The notes beneath the pieces are model-generated. The model was given only the letters and a program-made list of their open reading frames with translations, did no database searches and was not told the DNA's origin. 64,000 nucleotides of DNA, taken from contig OZ244043.1 in assembly GCA_965215215.1 (NCBI GenBank), positions 310,001-374,000 of the forward strand, in the 5' to 3' direction. The stretch is from CALDTK01 sp965215215 (GTDB lineage Bacteria > Bacteroidota > Bacteroidia > Chitinophagales > Saprospiraceae). Below are positions 50,801 through 62,800 of this stretch, in pieces. The position numbers and the translations under genes were made by a program. Position 1 is the first letter of the stretch; each line of letters begins with the position of its first letter.

Positions 50801-53800
50801 CTGCGAAGGCGAACTGAGCGCGGCCGAGACCTGCGCCTGCGTTTACGAACGCACCTGGACGGCGAAGGACGACTGCGGCAACGTGAGTACCTACGTGCAG
50901 AAGGTTTGGGAGCGCGACGATCGCGCCCCCGTGCTGCAGGACATTCCCGCGGACCGGAGTTACGTGGCCGGCTCGGCCGTACCCGGCCCGCCCAACGTAA
51001 CGGCCAAGGACAGGTGCGGTGAGGCCACCGTGCGCTACGGGGAGGTTACGATCCCGAGTAGCGAATACCCCTGCGATGGCGCGGCGGTACACTACCTGTT
51101 CGGCTACAACTCCGTGGGACACTCCGTGCTCGAGCTCAACGGCCGGGTGTACCGCATCGGCAAGCAACCGCTGGCCGTGCAGGAGCTTTGCGAAGGGCGA
51201 GCGCTCGTGCGCGGGATCTTGGTGGACGCCACGAATCCGACGGCGCGGTTCGAGGTCAAACTCGAACTCGAGGGTCGGCGCAGCTTCGCCGAGCACCAGG
51301 CGGCCGGCGGCGCCGCCGAAGCCGCTGGCTGCGGCGCGTCCGACCAGTCGAAGTGGACCTTCTACCAATTAGACCCGACCAACAGCACCCTTACCGGCTC
51401 GGGGGCGAACGCGGGCGTCAATCTCGCCCTGGCCCCGGTCGGCGGCAAGTGGTTGCAACTCGGCCCCGGCGCCAATGCCGCAAACTGTAAGAATGGTTTC
51501 TTCGGGGAGTTCCGTTATACGGCTACGTCGGGGGTATTCGCCGGCGACCGCGGCGTTTGGCGGGGGAGCTTAAAGAGCGTCGAGCTCCCGGCCAGCGACG
51601 CCGGTTGCAAGGAGGGCTACACCCTGATCCGTATCTGGACGGCCACCGACGACTGCGGCAACCAGGCCATCGAGCGCCAGGCGATCCGGGTCGAAGACGC
51701 CGAGGCCCCTCGGTTCGTGGACCTGCCCGACAACATCACCGTCGACTGCGCCGACCCCGTACCGGCGGCGACCGCGAAGGCCGAGGACAACGCAGACCTC
51801 GACGTCAAGGTCGAGATGGAGGAAGCCGAAGCCGGTGACGAGTGCTCGCGTACGATCACGCGCCGCTGGACGGCCACCGACGACTGCGGCAACGTGAGCC
51901 TGGCTACCCAGGTGATAACCGTGGCCGATCAGGCGGGTCCGACTATCGCGTTCACGGACTCGACGCTCAGTAAACTCAAGAGTGGCGATTTGTTGGTCGT
52001 CGACTGCGGCAACGTACCGAACATCGACGAGGGCTCGGCCGTGATCGCGGACAACTGCGACCCGAACCCGGAAGTCAAGTTTACCGACCGCGCGCTCGGT
52101 CAGGGCGACTGCGCGACCAACGGCTACCGCGAGAAATTCCAGTGCACCTGGACGGCGCGCGACCGCTGCGGCAACGAAACCGTATTCGTGATTTTCGTGG
52201 AGTTCCGCGACGAACAGGGACCCGTATTCGCGCAGGTCCCCGAGGCCATCACGCAGACCTGCGGCGAAGCCGTACCGACCGCGCAACCGACGGTAAGCGA
52301 CAACTGCGCGTCGAATCCGCGCGTCGTCGAATCCAGTCAAACCGTCGCCGGTGCGTGCGCCGACAGCTACCAGCTGATCCGGATTTGGACCGCTACCGAC
52401 GACTGCGGCAACGCAGCTACGGCCAGCCAGGTGGTCACGATCTCCGACGCGAAGGCCCCGACCTTCGCCAACGTACCGGCCGACGCAACGCTCGACTGCT
52501 CGACCCCACTGCCCACCGACCTACCCGCGGTCGAGGACGATTGCGACCGGGAGGTACGCATCGTGGAAACCCAGGAGACGCAGACCAACGACTGCGCCGG
52601 CTCCTACCGGCTCGTGCGCCTCTTCACGGCGACCGACAACTGCGGCAACAGCGCCACGGCGAGTCAGGTCCTGATCGTCGAAGACGAAACCGCCCCGGTC
52701 CTCACCTTCACCGCTGAGCGTCTCCGCGGACTGAGTGACGGCAGCGAGCTCGTGCTCGACTGCGACGAGGTACCCGTGTTCAACGCTAGCGACGTGACCG
52801 CCGTCGACGGCTGCGACCGCTCGCCGACGGTGACCGTTACCGAAACCACCCCGGAGATCGGCACCTGCGCGACCGACGGTTTCGCCCGCCGCTACTCCGC
52901 TACCTGGGCGGCCGTAGACCACTGCGGCAACACGACTAGCGCAACCCTTCAGATCAAAGTTCGCGACCTCCAACGCCCGATCATCGCCAGTCTCCCGGGA
53001 CCGGTTACCGTCAGCTGCGGCCAGGAGCTACCTACCTCGCAGCCGACCATCACCGACAACTGTACCGATGCCGCCAGCCTCTTGGTCACCGAAGAGCGCA
53101 CCGACGAAGCCGGCAACTGCACCGACAGCTACCGAGTGATTCGCACCTGGACGGCGACCGACCTCTGCGGTAACGTAGCCACCGGTAGCCAGGTAATTAC
53201 AGTACGCGACGAACTCGAGCCCGTGCTCAGCGACATCCCCGCGAGCCTCACCGTGAGCTGCGATGCGGCCGTGCCCGCCGACCTCCCGACCGCCACCGAC
53301 AACTGCGACGTGGAAGTCGAGGTAAGCGTCGACGAACAGCGCCGCAGCGGTACTTGCCCGGGCAGCTACCGCCTCGTGCGCACCTTCACGGCCACCGACA
53401 ATTGCGGCAACCGCGCCACGGCCAGCCAGGTGGTTACCGTCCAGGATCTCGTAGCGCCGGTCTTCGCCGACGTGCCCGAAGCCGTCAGCGCGAGCTGCTC
53501 GGACGGCGTCCCGGGCGCCCAACCCACCGCCACCGACAACTGTGACGCTAACCCGGCGATCGTCGAGACCTCCCAGCCCCGCCCCGGCGCCTGCCCCGAC
53601 TCCTACGAGCTCGTGCGCACCTGGACGGCGACCGACCACTGCGGCAACGTAGCCACCGCGACCCAGGTCGTAACCTTCTCCGATACTGAAGCCCCCACGC
53701 TGGCCTCGCTCCCGCAAAACATCACCATCCGCTGCGACGAGCCACTGCCCACGGACCGCCCGGTAGCGACCGACGGCTGCGACCGCGACGTGAACGTGTC

Positions 53801-56800
53801 CGAATCCCAGACCCGGGAGGCCGGCGCCTGCGACAACGGCTACGTGGTTACCCGCCTGTTTACCGCAACCGATAACTGCGGCAACCAAACCACGGCCACC
53901 CAACTCGTAACCGTCGTCGATGACGTGGCGCCCGAGTTTATCGCCCTACCGGCGAACGTCGCCATCGCCTGCGACGAGCCGCTCCCGGCCAAGCGCCCCA
54001 CGGCGCAGGACAATTGCGACGGCCAGGTCGAAGTGACCGAGACGCAGGACACCCGCCCGGGCAACTGCGGTGGAGGCTACGACCTCGTTCGGACCTTCTC
54101 CGCGACCGACCGCTGCGGCAACGTGGCCACCGCATCGCAAGTGGTCAGCATCACCGACGGTGAGGCGCCGCTCTTCACGTACGTGCCGGCCGACGTGGCC
54201 ATCGCTTGCGAGGAGGAAATCCCGACCGAAGCCGCTACCGTGCGCGACGCCTGCGACACCGCCGCGGTCATCGTGGAAAACCAAACCATCCGCGAGGGCG
54301 CCTGCGCCGGCACCTACGAAGTGGTCCGCACCTTTACCGCGACCGATAATTGTGGCAACAGCGCGACAGCCAGCCAAGTGGTGAGCGTGTTCGACGCCAC
54401 GAAACCCGTCTTCGCGAACGTCCCGGTCAACGTGAGCGTGAGCTGCAACGAAGCACTCCCGACCGCGGAGCCGAGCGTGAGCGACAACTGCGATACCGAC
54501 GTCGACATAGTCCTCGACGAAGCGCGCCAAGAAGGTTCCTGCCCGCAAACCTACCGCCTACTGCGCCGCTGGACGGCCACCGACCACTGCGGCAACGTGG
54601 CCACCGCGAGCCAGGTGGTTACCGTTCAGGACGGTGAGGCCCCCGTGTTCGCCGACGTACCCGCCGACCTGGAGCTCAGCTGCAGTCAAGCCCTACCCAC
54701 CGGCCAACCTACCCTCAGCGACCTCTGCGACGACGACGTCGAGGTCGTCGAGACCGAGCGCGTCGAGCCCGGTGCCTGCGCCAACAGCTACCGCGTGGTC
54801 CGCGTCTGGACCTCCTGCGATGCCTGCGGCAACGTATCTACCGCCGAGCAGGTGATCACCCTCACCGACCGCGAAGCGCCGACGTTCGCCGACGTGCCGG
54901 CCAGCATCACGCTGACCTGCGACGAGCCGCTGCCGAGCGTCGGACCGCAAGTGACCGACAACTGCGACGAAGAGGTGGCCATCAACGAGGTACAAGAGCG
55001 CCGCGACGGCGCCTGCGCCAACAGCTACGAGCTCGTACGCACCTGGACGGCCACCGACGCCTGCGGCAACTCGAGCACGGCCAGCCAGGTCGTGATCGTC
55101 GGGGACGAGCGGGCCCCGCTTTTCGCCTTCGTCCCGAGCGAGGTAACCGTCGATTGCGACGCGCCGATGCCGGCCGACCAGGTCGAAGTCTCGGACAACT
55201 GCGACCCGAGCGTAGCGGTCACCGAGTCTCGTACGGAGACCCCGGGCGATTGCCCGGGGAGTCGCGACGTGGTTCGCACCTGGACGGCGAGCGACGCCTG
55301 CGGCAACGTAGCCACCGCGAGCCAGCTGGTGCACTTCCGCGACTCGAAAGCCCCCGTTTTCGAAGCGGTTCCCGCGCTGATCGCCGTGCAGTGCGACGAC
55401 GCCCTGCCCGTTACGCAGCCTACCGTCGTCGACGATTGCGACGCCGACTTCGTCCTTACCGAAGCGCAGACCACCGAGCCCGATAGCTGCGCCGGCGCCT
55501 ACACCGTAGTCCGGACCTGGACGGCGACCGACGCCTGCGGCAACGTGTCCACCGCTACCCAGGCGGTGAAGGTCCGCGATACCGAACCGCCCGTTTTCAC
55601 GCAAGTGCCTACCTCGGTCAGCCTCTCCTGCGACGGCGAGCTACCGACCGAGCTAGCCGCGGCGACCGACAACTGCGCCGCGGAAGTGGCGATCGTCGAG
55701 ACCGAGGAGCGCGTAGCGGGCAATTGCCCCGGCAGCTACGTAGTCACGAGGATCTTCACGGCGACCGACGAGTGCGGCAACGCAACCACGGCTAGCCAGG
55801 TGGTGACCTTCCAGGATCGCACGCCGCCGGTCTTCGCCGAGATACCGGCCGCCGTGACGATCGAGTGCGACGCGAGCCTCCCGCTCGACGCACCGACCGT
55901 GAGCGACAACTGCGACGCCACCGTAGCCTTTACCGAAGCGCAGAGTACCACCCCCGGCGCCTGTGAGAACGGCTACACCGTACTCCGCGTCTGGACCGCC
56001 ACCGACGTGTGCGGCAACCGCGCCACGGCCAGTCAGGTCGTGACGATCGAAGACACGCAAGCCCCGATCTTCGCCAGCGTACCGGCCGAGACGACCATCG
56101 AGTGCAGCGACGAGCTACCCGCCGAGATGGCGACCGCGACCGACCTCTGCGACCCCGAGGTCGCGATTACGGTATCCGACCGCACCGAGCCCGGCGACTG
56201 CGCCGATAGCTACCTCGTGATCCGGACGTTTACCGCCATGGACGCCTGCGGGAACCGCACCACCGCCGAACAGCGGGTGAACGTGCGCGATACCCAGGCA
56301 CCGACCTTCGTGGACGTACCGCAGGAGATTACGGTGAGTTGCGACGAAGATTTGCCTACGGTTTTGGCGAAAGCCGAGGACAACTGCGACGCGCAAGTCG
56401 TGGTCGTCGAGGAGCAGACGACCGAAGTCGGCAGCTGCCCGGAGGCTTACACCGTCGTGCGCCGCTTTACCGCGACCGACAACTGCGGCAACACCGCCAC
56501 CGCCGAGCAGCGCGTCAACGTGCGCGATACCGAAGCCCCGAGCTTCGTGAGCGTGCCGGTCGACGTGACCATCGCCTGCGATGCCCCCGTGCCGAGCGTG
56601 GCCGCCGTGGCCAACGATAATTGCGACCAGCAGGTGACCGTGACCGAGGCCCAGACGACCGAAGCCGGCGACTGCGCCGAGGGCTACACCATCGTGCGGA
56701 CGTGGACGGCGACCGACGACTGCGGCAACACCGCCACCGCCGAGCAACGCGTGCGCCTCACCGACGAGGTGGCCCCTGCATTCGCGAGCGTGCCGGACAG

Positions 56801-59800
56801 CGTGACCATCGGCTGCAACCAACCGCTACCCACCGACGTAGCCACCGCCACCGACAACTGCACCGCGGAGGTGACCATCACCGTGGAGCAGGCTACCGAG
56901 CCGGGTGAGTGCGCCGGATCGTACCAGGTGATCCGCACTTTCACCGCGACCGACGGCTGCGGCAACACGGCTACGGCCAGCCAGGTGGTACGGGTCGAAG
57001 ACACCAACCTACCGGTGCTCGCGGACGTGCCGGCGGCCGTCGTCCTCACCTGCGACGCCACCCTCCCCACCGACGCACCCACCGCCACCGACGGTTGCGA
57101 CGAGCGGGTCGACGTCGTCGAAACCCAGGAGTACCTCACCGGCGAGTGCGGCGGTAGCTACCGCGTGATCCGAGTTTGGACAGCCACTGACGACTGCGGC
57201 AACACCGCCTCGGCCACCCAACTCGTCACCGTACAGGATAACGTAGCCCCGGTCCTCGCCAACGTCCCCGCCGAGCGCACGCTCACCTGCGCGGACGTGC
57301 TCCCGAGCGAGCTCCCCACCGCGACCGACAATTGCGATGCCGACGTACACGTCGGCGAAACCCAGCAGCGCATGCCCGGCGGCTGCGCGGACAGCTACAC
57401 CCTCGTGCGGACCTTCACCACTACCGACGAGTGCGGCAACGCGAGCACCGCCTCGCAGATCGTGACGGTCGAAGACGTGGCCGGCCCGAGCCTCGCCGGC
57501 GTACCGACGGACGTGAGCATCAGCTGCGCGGACACCATCCCGACGACCCAACCGACCGCTACCGACGCCTGCGACGGCGCGGTGAGCATCGTCGAGGCGA
57601 CCGAAACCATCGCCGGCGGCTGTCCGGGTACGTACCAACTGGTGCGCACCTGGACGGCCAGCGACAACTGCGGCAACACCGTCCAGGCCACCCAGACGGT
57701 GAGCGTGAGCGACGGCCTCGCGCCCGTATTCACCGACGTACCGACCGAGGTCGATATCGCCGGTGACGGGGAGCTACCCACCGACCAGCCTACGGCCACC
57801 GACGAGTGTGATCCGAACGTGATCATCGTGGAAACGAGCGATACGACCACGGTCGGCTGTGCGGATAACCTGCGTATCACCCGGCTGTGGACGGCGACCG
57901 ACGACTGCGGCAACGTGGCTACCGCCACCCAGATCGTGAACGTGACCGACGAGACCGCGCCCGAGTTCGTGAGCGTCCCGCCCGCCGTAACGGTGAGCTG
58001 CGGCGACGAGCTGCCGACCAGCATGCCGCGCGCCCGCGACAACTGCGCCGCCGAGGTCGGTATCGAGGAGCGTACCCAACGCAAGAAGGGCGCCTGCGCG
58101 AACACCTACGACATCGTCCGCATCTGGACGGCCGCCGATGCCTGCGGCAACACGGCCACGGCCAGCCAGGTCGTCACCTTCGAGGATTCGACCCCGCCGG
58201 CGTTCGCCGACGTGCCGATGAGCCGGACGATCACCTGCGACGAACCGCGCCCCGACGAGGCCCCGACCGCCAGCGACGATTGCGCCAAGGACGTGAAACT
58301 CCGCATGGAGGAGACCACCGTCGACGGCGCCTGCGACGCGAGCTACGAGCTCGTGCGCACCTGGACGGCCTCCGACGCCTGCGGCAACTCGGCCACCGTG
58401 AGCCAGATCATCACCGTGATCGACCCGACGATGCCCGCCTTCGTACAGGTACCGCCCGACGCGAGCGTCAGCTGTGACGCCGGCCTGCCGAAGTCCCAAC
58501 CGACCACCAGCGACAACTGCGATAAGAAAGTCGTGGTAACCGAGACCCAGGAGACCCTCAGCGGCGCCTGCCCCGACAGCTACGTAGTCTTGCGCACCTG
58601 GACGATCAGCGACGACTGCGGCAACTCCGACCGCGCCACCCAGCGCGTGACCGTAACCGACGACCAGGCACCGACCTTCAAGCGCGTGCCGTCGAGCACG
58701 ACGCTCGCCTGCGGCCAAGCGCCTCGCGCCGCCGACGTTACCGCGGTCGATAACTGCGACGACGACGTGACGGTCACCATGACCGAAGCCAGGGAGGGCA
58801 CCGACTGCACCACCGGCGTCAGGCTGATCCGCACCTGGACGGCGACCGACAACTGCGGCAACGCAACCACCACCAGCCAGACGATCACCTTTGAAGATCG
58901 CGAAGCCCCGAGCATCGCGGACCTCGAGCAGAAGATCACCGTCTCCTGCGAGCAGCCGATCCCCGTGCTCACGCCAACGGCCAGCGACAACTGCGACCGC
59001 GACGTAAACCTCGAGTTCTTCGACAAGCGGCGCGAGCAGCCCTGCGGCTACGAGGTCGCTCGCACGTGGGTAGCGACCGACGACTGCGGCAACAGCAAGT
59101 CGTCCGTACAGACCATCACCGTCTCCGATAGCCGGAAGCCGGTACTCGTCGGCGTTCCCGCCGACCTCCAGCTCGGCTGCGGCGAGGAGATCCCCGCGGC
59201 CAGCGTAACGGCCACCGACAACTGCGACGCGTCCGTCACCGTGTCGACGAAGGAGGAAGAGTCCGCCGGACGCTGCGCCGGCGAGCGCCGCATCACGCGC
59301 ACCTTCACCGCCACCGACGCCTGCGGCAACGTAGCCAGCGCGGTGCAGGTCATCAACATCGACGACGCCACGAGCCCGGCGCTCACCGACGTGCCCGCCT
59401 CGCGGGAGTTGGCCTGCGGGGCCGCCCTCCCGACCGCGCTGCCGAAGGCGAGCGACGCTTGCGGAGGAACAGCGCCCGAGGTGAGCGTATCCGAGCGCAC
59501 CGAGAGCGGTGCCTGCGCCAACACCTACCGCGTCGTTCGCCTCTTCACGGCCACCGACGCGTGCGGCAACACGGCTACGGCCAGTCAGGTCGTATTCGTC
59601 TCCGACACGATCGCCCCGCGCTTCACGGACGTGCCCGCCGCCATCACGGTGAGCTGTCGCGAAAACGTCCCGAGCGCGGAGGCGACGGCGACCGACGACT
59701 GCGACGAGCGCGTACGGGTCGTCACCGCCGAGCGCAACGTAGCCGGGGAGTGCGGCAGCAGCTACGAGCTCGTGCGCACCTTCACGGCTACCGACGCCTG

Positions 59801-62800
59801 CGGTAACGTGGCCACGGCTACCCAGGTGGTCACCGTCATCGACGATACCGCCCCGGTCTTCGCCAACGTGCCCCGCGACGTAGAAGTGGGCTGCGGCCAA
59901 CCGCTGCCGAACAACAGTCCGACCGCGAGCGACGATTGCAGCCGCGGACAGGTCCGCATCTCGATGCTCGAGGATCGCGTCGGGGAACCCGGTGCGGCCG
60001 AGTACCAGCTCACCCGTACCTGGACGGCCGCCGACGAGTGCGGTAACACGGCTAGCGTAAGCCAGACCATCACGGTCTTCGGTGAGGGCAAGCCCGTGTT
60101 CACTTTCGTACCCGAAGACGCCCGCTACACCTGCCAGCAAACCATCCCGAGCATCCCGGCCCGCGCCGTAGCCAACTGCAACGGCGAAGCGGCCGTGACC
60201 CTCGACGAGGAGCGCACCGAAGGCGACTGCGCCGACTCCTACACCCTCGTACGCACCTGGACGGCCCGCGATGCCAAGGGCAATGCGGCCACCGCGCGCC
60301 AAACCATCCGCGTAGAAGATCGCGAGGCACCTCGCTTCAAGCGGGTACCCGCCGACATCACGCTCGCCTGTGGCGACGCGATGCCCGAGGACATGGCTAC
60401 CGCCGCCGACAACTGCGACTCCGACGTAGCGGTCACCGTCGACGAGCAGCGCCGCACCGGCGACTGCAGCAGCACCTACTCCATCGAGCGCACCTTCCGT
60501 GCCACCGACGACTGCGGTAATAGCGTGACGGCCCGTCAGGTGATCACCTTCGCCGACGAGGAGGCGCCCGTCTTCACCTTCGTACCCGACTCGGAGGAGT
60601 ACGCCTGCTCGATCGGTCAGCCGCGCGAGAAAGCCAAGGCCACCGACAACTGTACCTCGAACGTGACGGTGAGCTACGCGGATCGCAGTCCGAGCGTCGA
60701 TTGCTCCGAGCGCCTCCAGCGGGTGTGGACGGCGACCGACGACTGCGGCAACGTATCGACCGCCGTCCAGTTTATCCTCCTGCAGGACGACGAGAATCCG
60801 ACGCTCTCGGGCGTACCGCCGAACATCCAGGTAGACATCGCCGACGGCGAGACCGTACCCGCCGCCGCCCCCGTACGCGGGGCCGACAACTGCGACAACA
60901 ACCCGCAGGTGAAGCTCACCGAGGAGTCGGTGCCCGGCATGGACTGCGACTATATCTTGGTGCGTACCTGGGAGGTCACCGATCGCTGCGGCAACTCCGC
61001 CCGCGGGACCCAGCGCATCAGTGTTTCCGGCGGCGAGTCCATCGGCATCCTCGTCCGCCCGAGCGACGACTGCGCCCCCGAAGGCATCGCCGTGGCGGCG
61101 AGTCCGCTCCGCGAGGGAGCCGTTTACACCTGGAAGGCCAACGGTGGCACATTTAGCGACAGCAAGTCCGGGGAGACGGTTTTCACGCCGAGCAAGGTCG
61201 GGGCGTACCAACTCAGCCTCACCGTTAGCGGCGAGGGTTGCGCCGGCCAGGCGAGCCAGGAGGTCACGGTCGATCGACTCAGTCTCTCCGTGGAGGGCGC
61301 CACGCGACTCGAGGCGGGCGACGCCATTCGGCTTAGCGCCAGCGCGGGCGCCGAAGGTTACTCGTGGACCGGTCCCCAGGGCTTCTCCGCCAAGGGGCGC
61401 GACATCGGTATCCCGAACGCGAGCCCGGCCATGAGCGGTGCCTACGTACTCACGGCCAAGTACGCGTCCTGCTCGCAGGAGGTCAGTACGTCGGTCACGA
61501 TCGTCGGCGACACTCCGGTCGACACGAGCACCAACCCGCTCGGTTGCGCGTTCCCATCGCCCGACGAGGCCCAATTGCAGCAACCCCGCTGCGGCCAGAG
61601 CGACGGCAGCATCACCTTCCCCACCCTGCCCTTCGCCGAAGCGGTTTACACCTGGACCCCACAGGTGGCGAGCGGCGCGAGTGCGACCAACCTAGCCGCC
61701 GGCAAGTACCGCCTCCGCGTGAGTGACGCCGAGGGTTCCGCTTGCGCGAAAACGTACGAGTTCGTACTCAACGCGGCCCCGGAAGTCAATGGCGTGAAAG
61801 CCAAAACCTCCATCGTGCGGGCGCAAACGGACGACGCTTGCCTCGGCCCCGACGGCGCCCTCCTCGACCTCGTGCTCGTGACCGCGCCGAGCGTGCCGGA
61901 CGGCTACGCCCTCCACTACATCCTCGCCGACGCAAGCGGCGGCGAGATCGTCGAGACGAGCGACGCCGCGCGTTTTAGCGTCAGCGGGAGCGGGCAGTAC
62001 TCGGTGCACCAGATCGTGTACGACCCCAGTAACTTCACCCCGGACGACATGCTCGACGCCGGGCGCATCGACGCCATCGACGAGCAGATTGCCGCGGGCG
62101 ACGTATGTGCCGCACTCACCACCTACGGGGCTCGATTCGTGGCTCGCGTCTGCTGCGAGGCCCCCGTCGTAAGCACGGTGAACACGGTGGACGCCGGTTG
62201 CGACCGGCCCTCCGGATCGGTGAACGTGAAGGTGGTGGGGGACCCCGCCGACTACAGCTACCGGTGGCTGCCCGAGCGGGGTACGCCGCAGAGCGATGCG
62301 GGTAACGCCAGGAAAGACCTGCCGGCGGGTACCTACACGATTCGCGTTACGCGCCCCGGTGCGGCGGATTGTGCAACGGAGGCAACGGCCACGGTTGGCG
62401 TGAGCGAGGTAGTGGCCGGGCGCCCGACCGTCGTTTTCGCCGACTGTGGCGTGAGCAACGGGCAGGTCGACTTCCCGAACGCCGCGGAGGGCGTGCGCTT
62501 TACTTGGCCAGACGGCCTCAGCGCAGCCAAGCGGGCGGATCTGGCCGCGGGTACCTACATCGTAACGGCTAGCCAAACGGACGCGAGCTGCAACGAGGAG
62601 ATCGCGGTGAGCGTGGGAGCGCGGGCCGACTTCGGCCTGTCGGCTGAGGTGTTGCGGCTTCCCGCCTGTGGCGCGGCCGACGGAGCGGTCCGCATCGAGG
62701 CGAGTCGCAGGGGTAACTACACGTACGACTGGGGCACGGGCGCCGAACGGGAGAACCTCGCCGCGGGAGCCTACAACGTCCTCGTCACCGATCGCGAATC

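Noticed and set aside
49900..61030. Regular short DNA repeats that could look like a CRISPR or satellite array
   Set aside because: The period is about 237 bases, the frame is open throughout, and variation follows protein-level conservation (CGN, DNC). These are coding module repeats.
57774..61583. A 1,269-codon open frame on the minus strand inside the giant gene
   Set aside because: It is the mirror of a GC-rich repeat array with strong codon bias: Ala/Gly/Val/Arg-rich, no recognisable domain, and fully covered by a clear coding sequence on the other strand.
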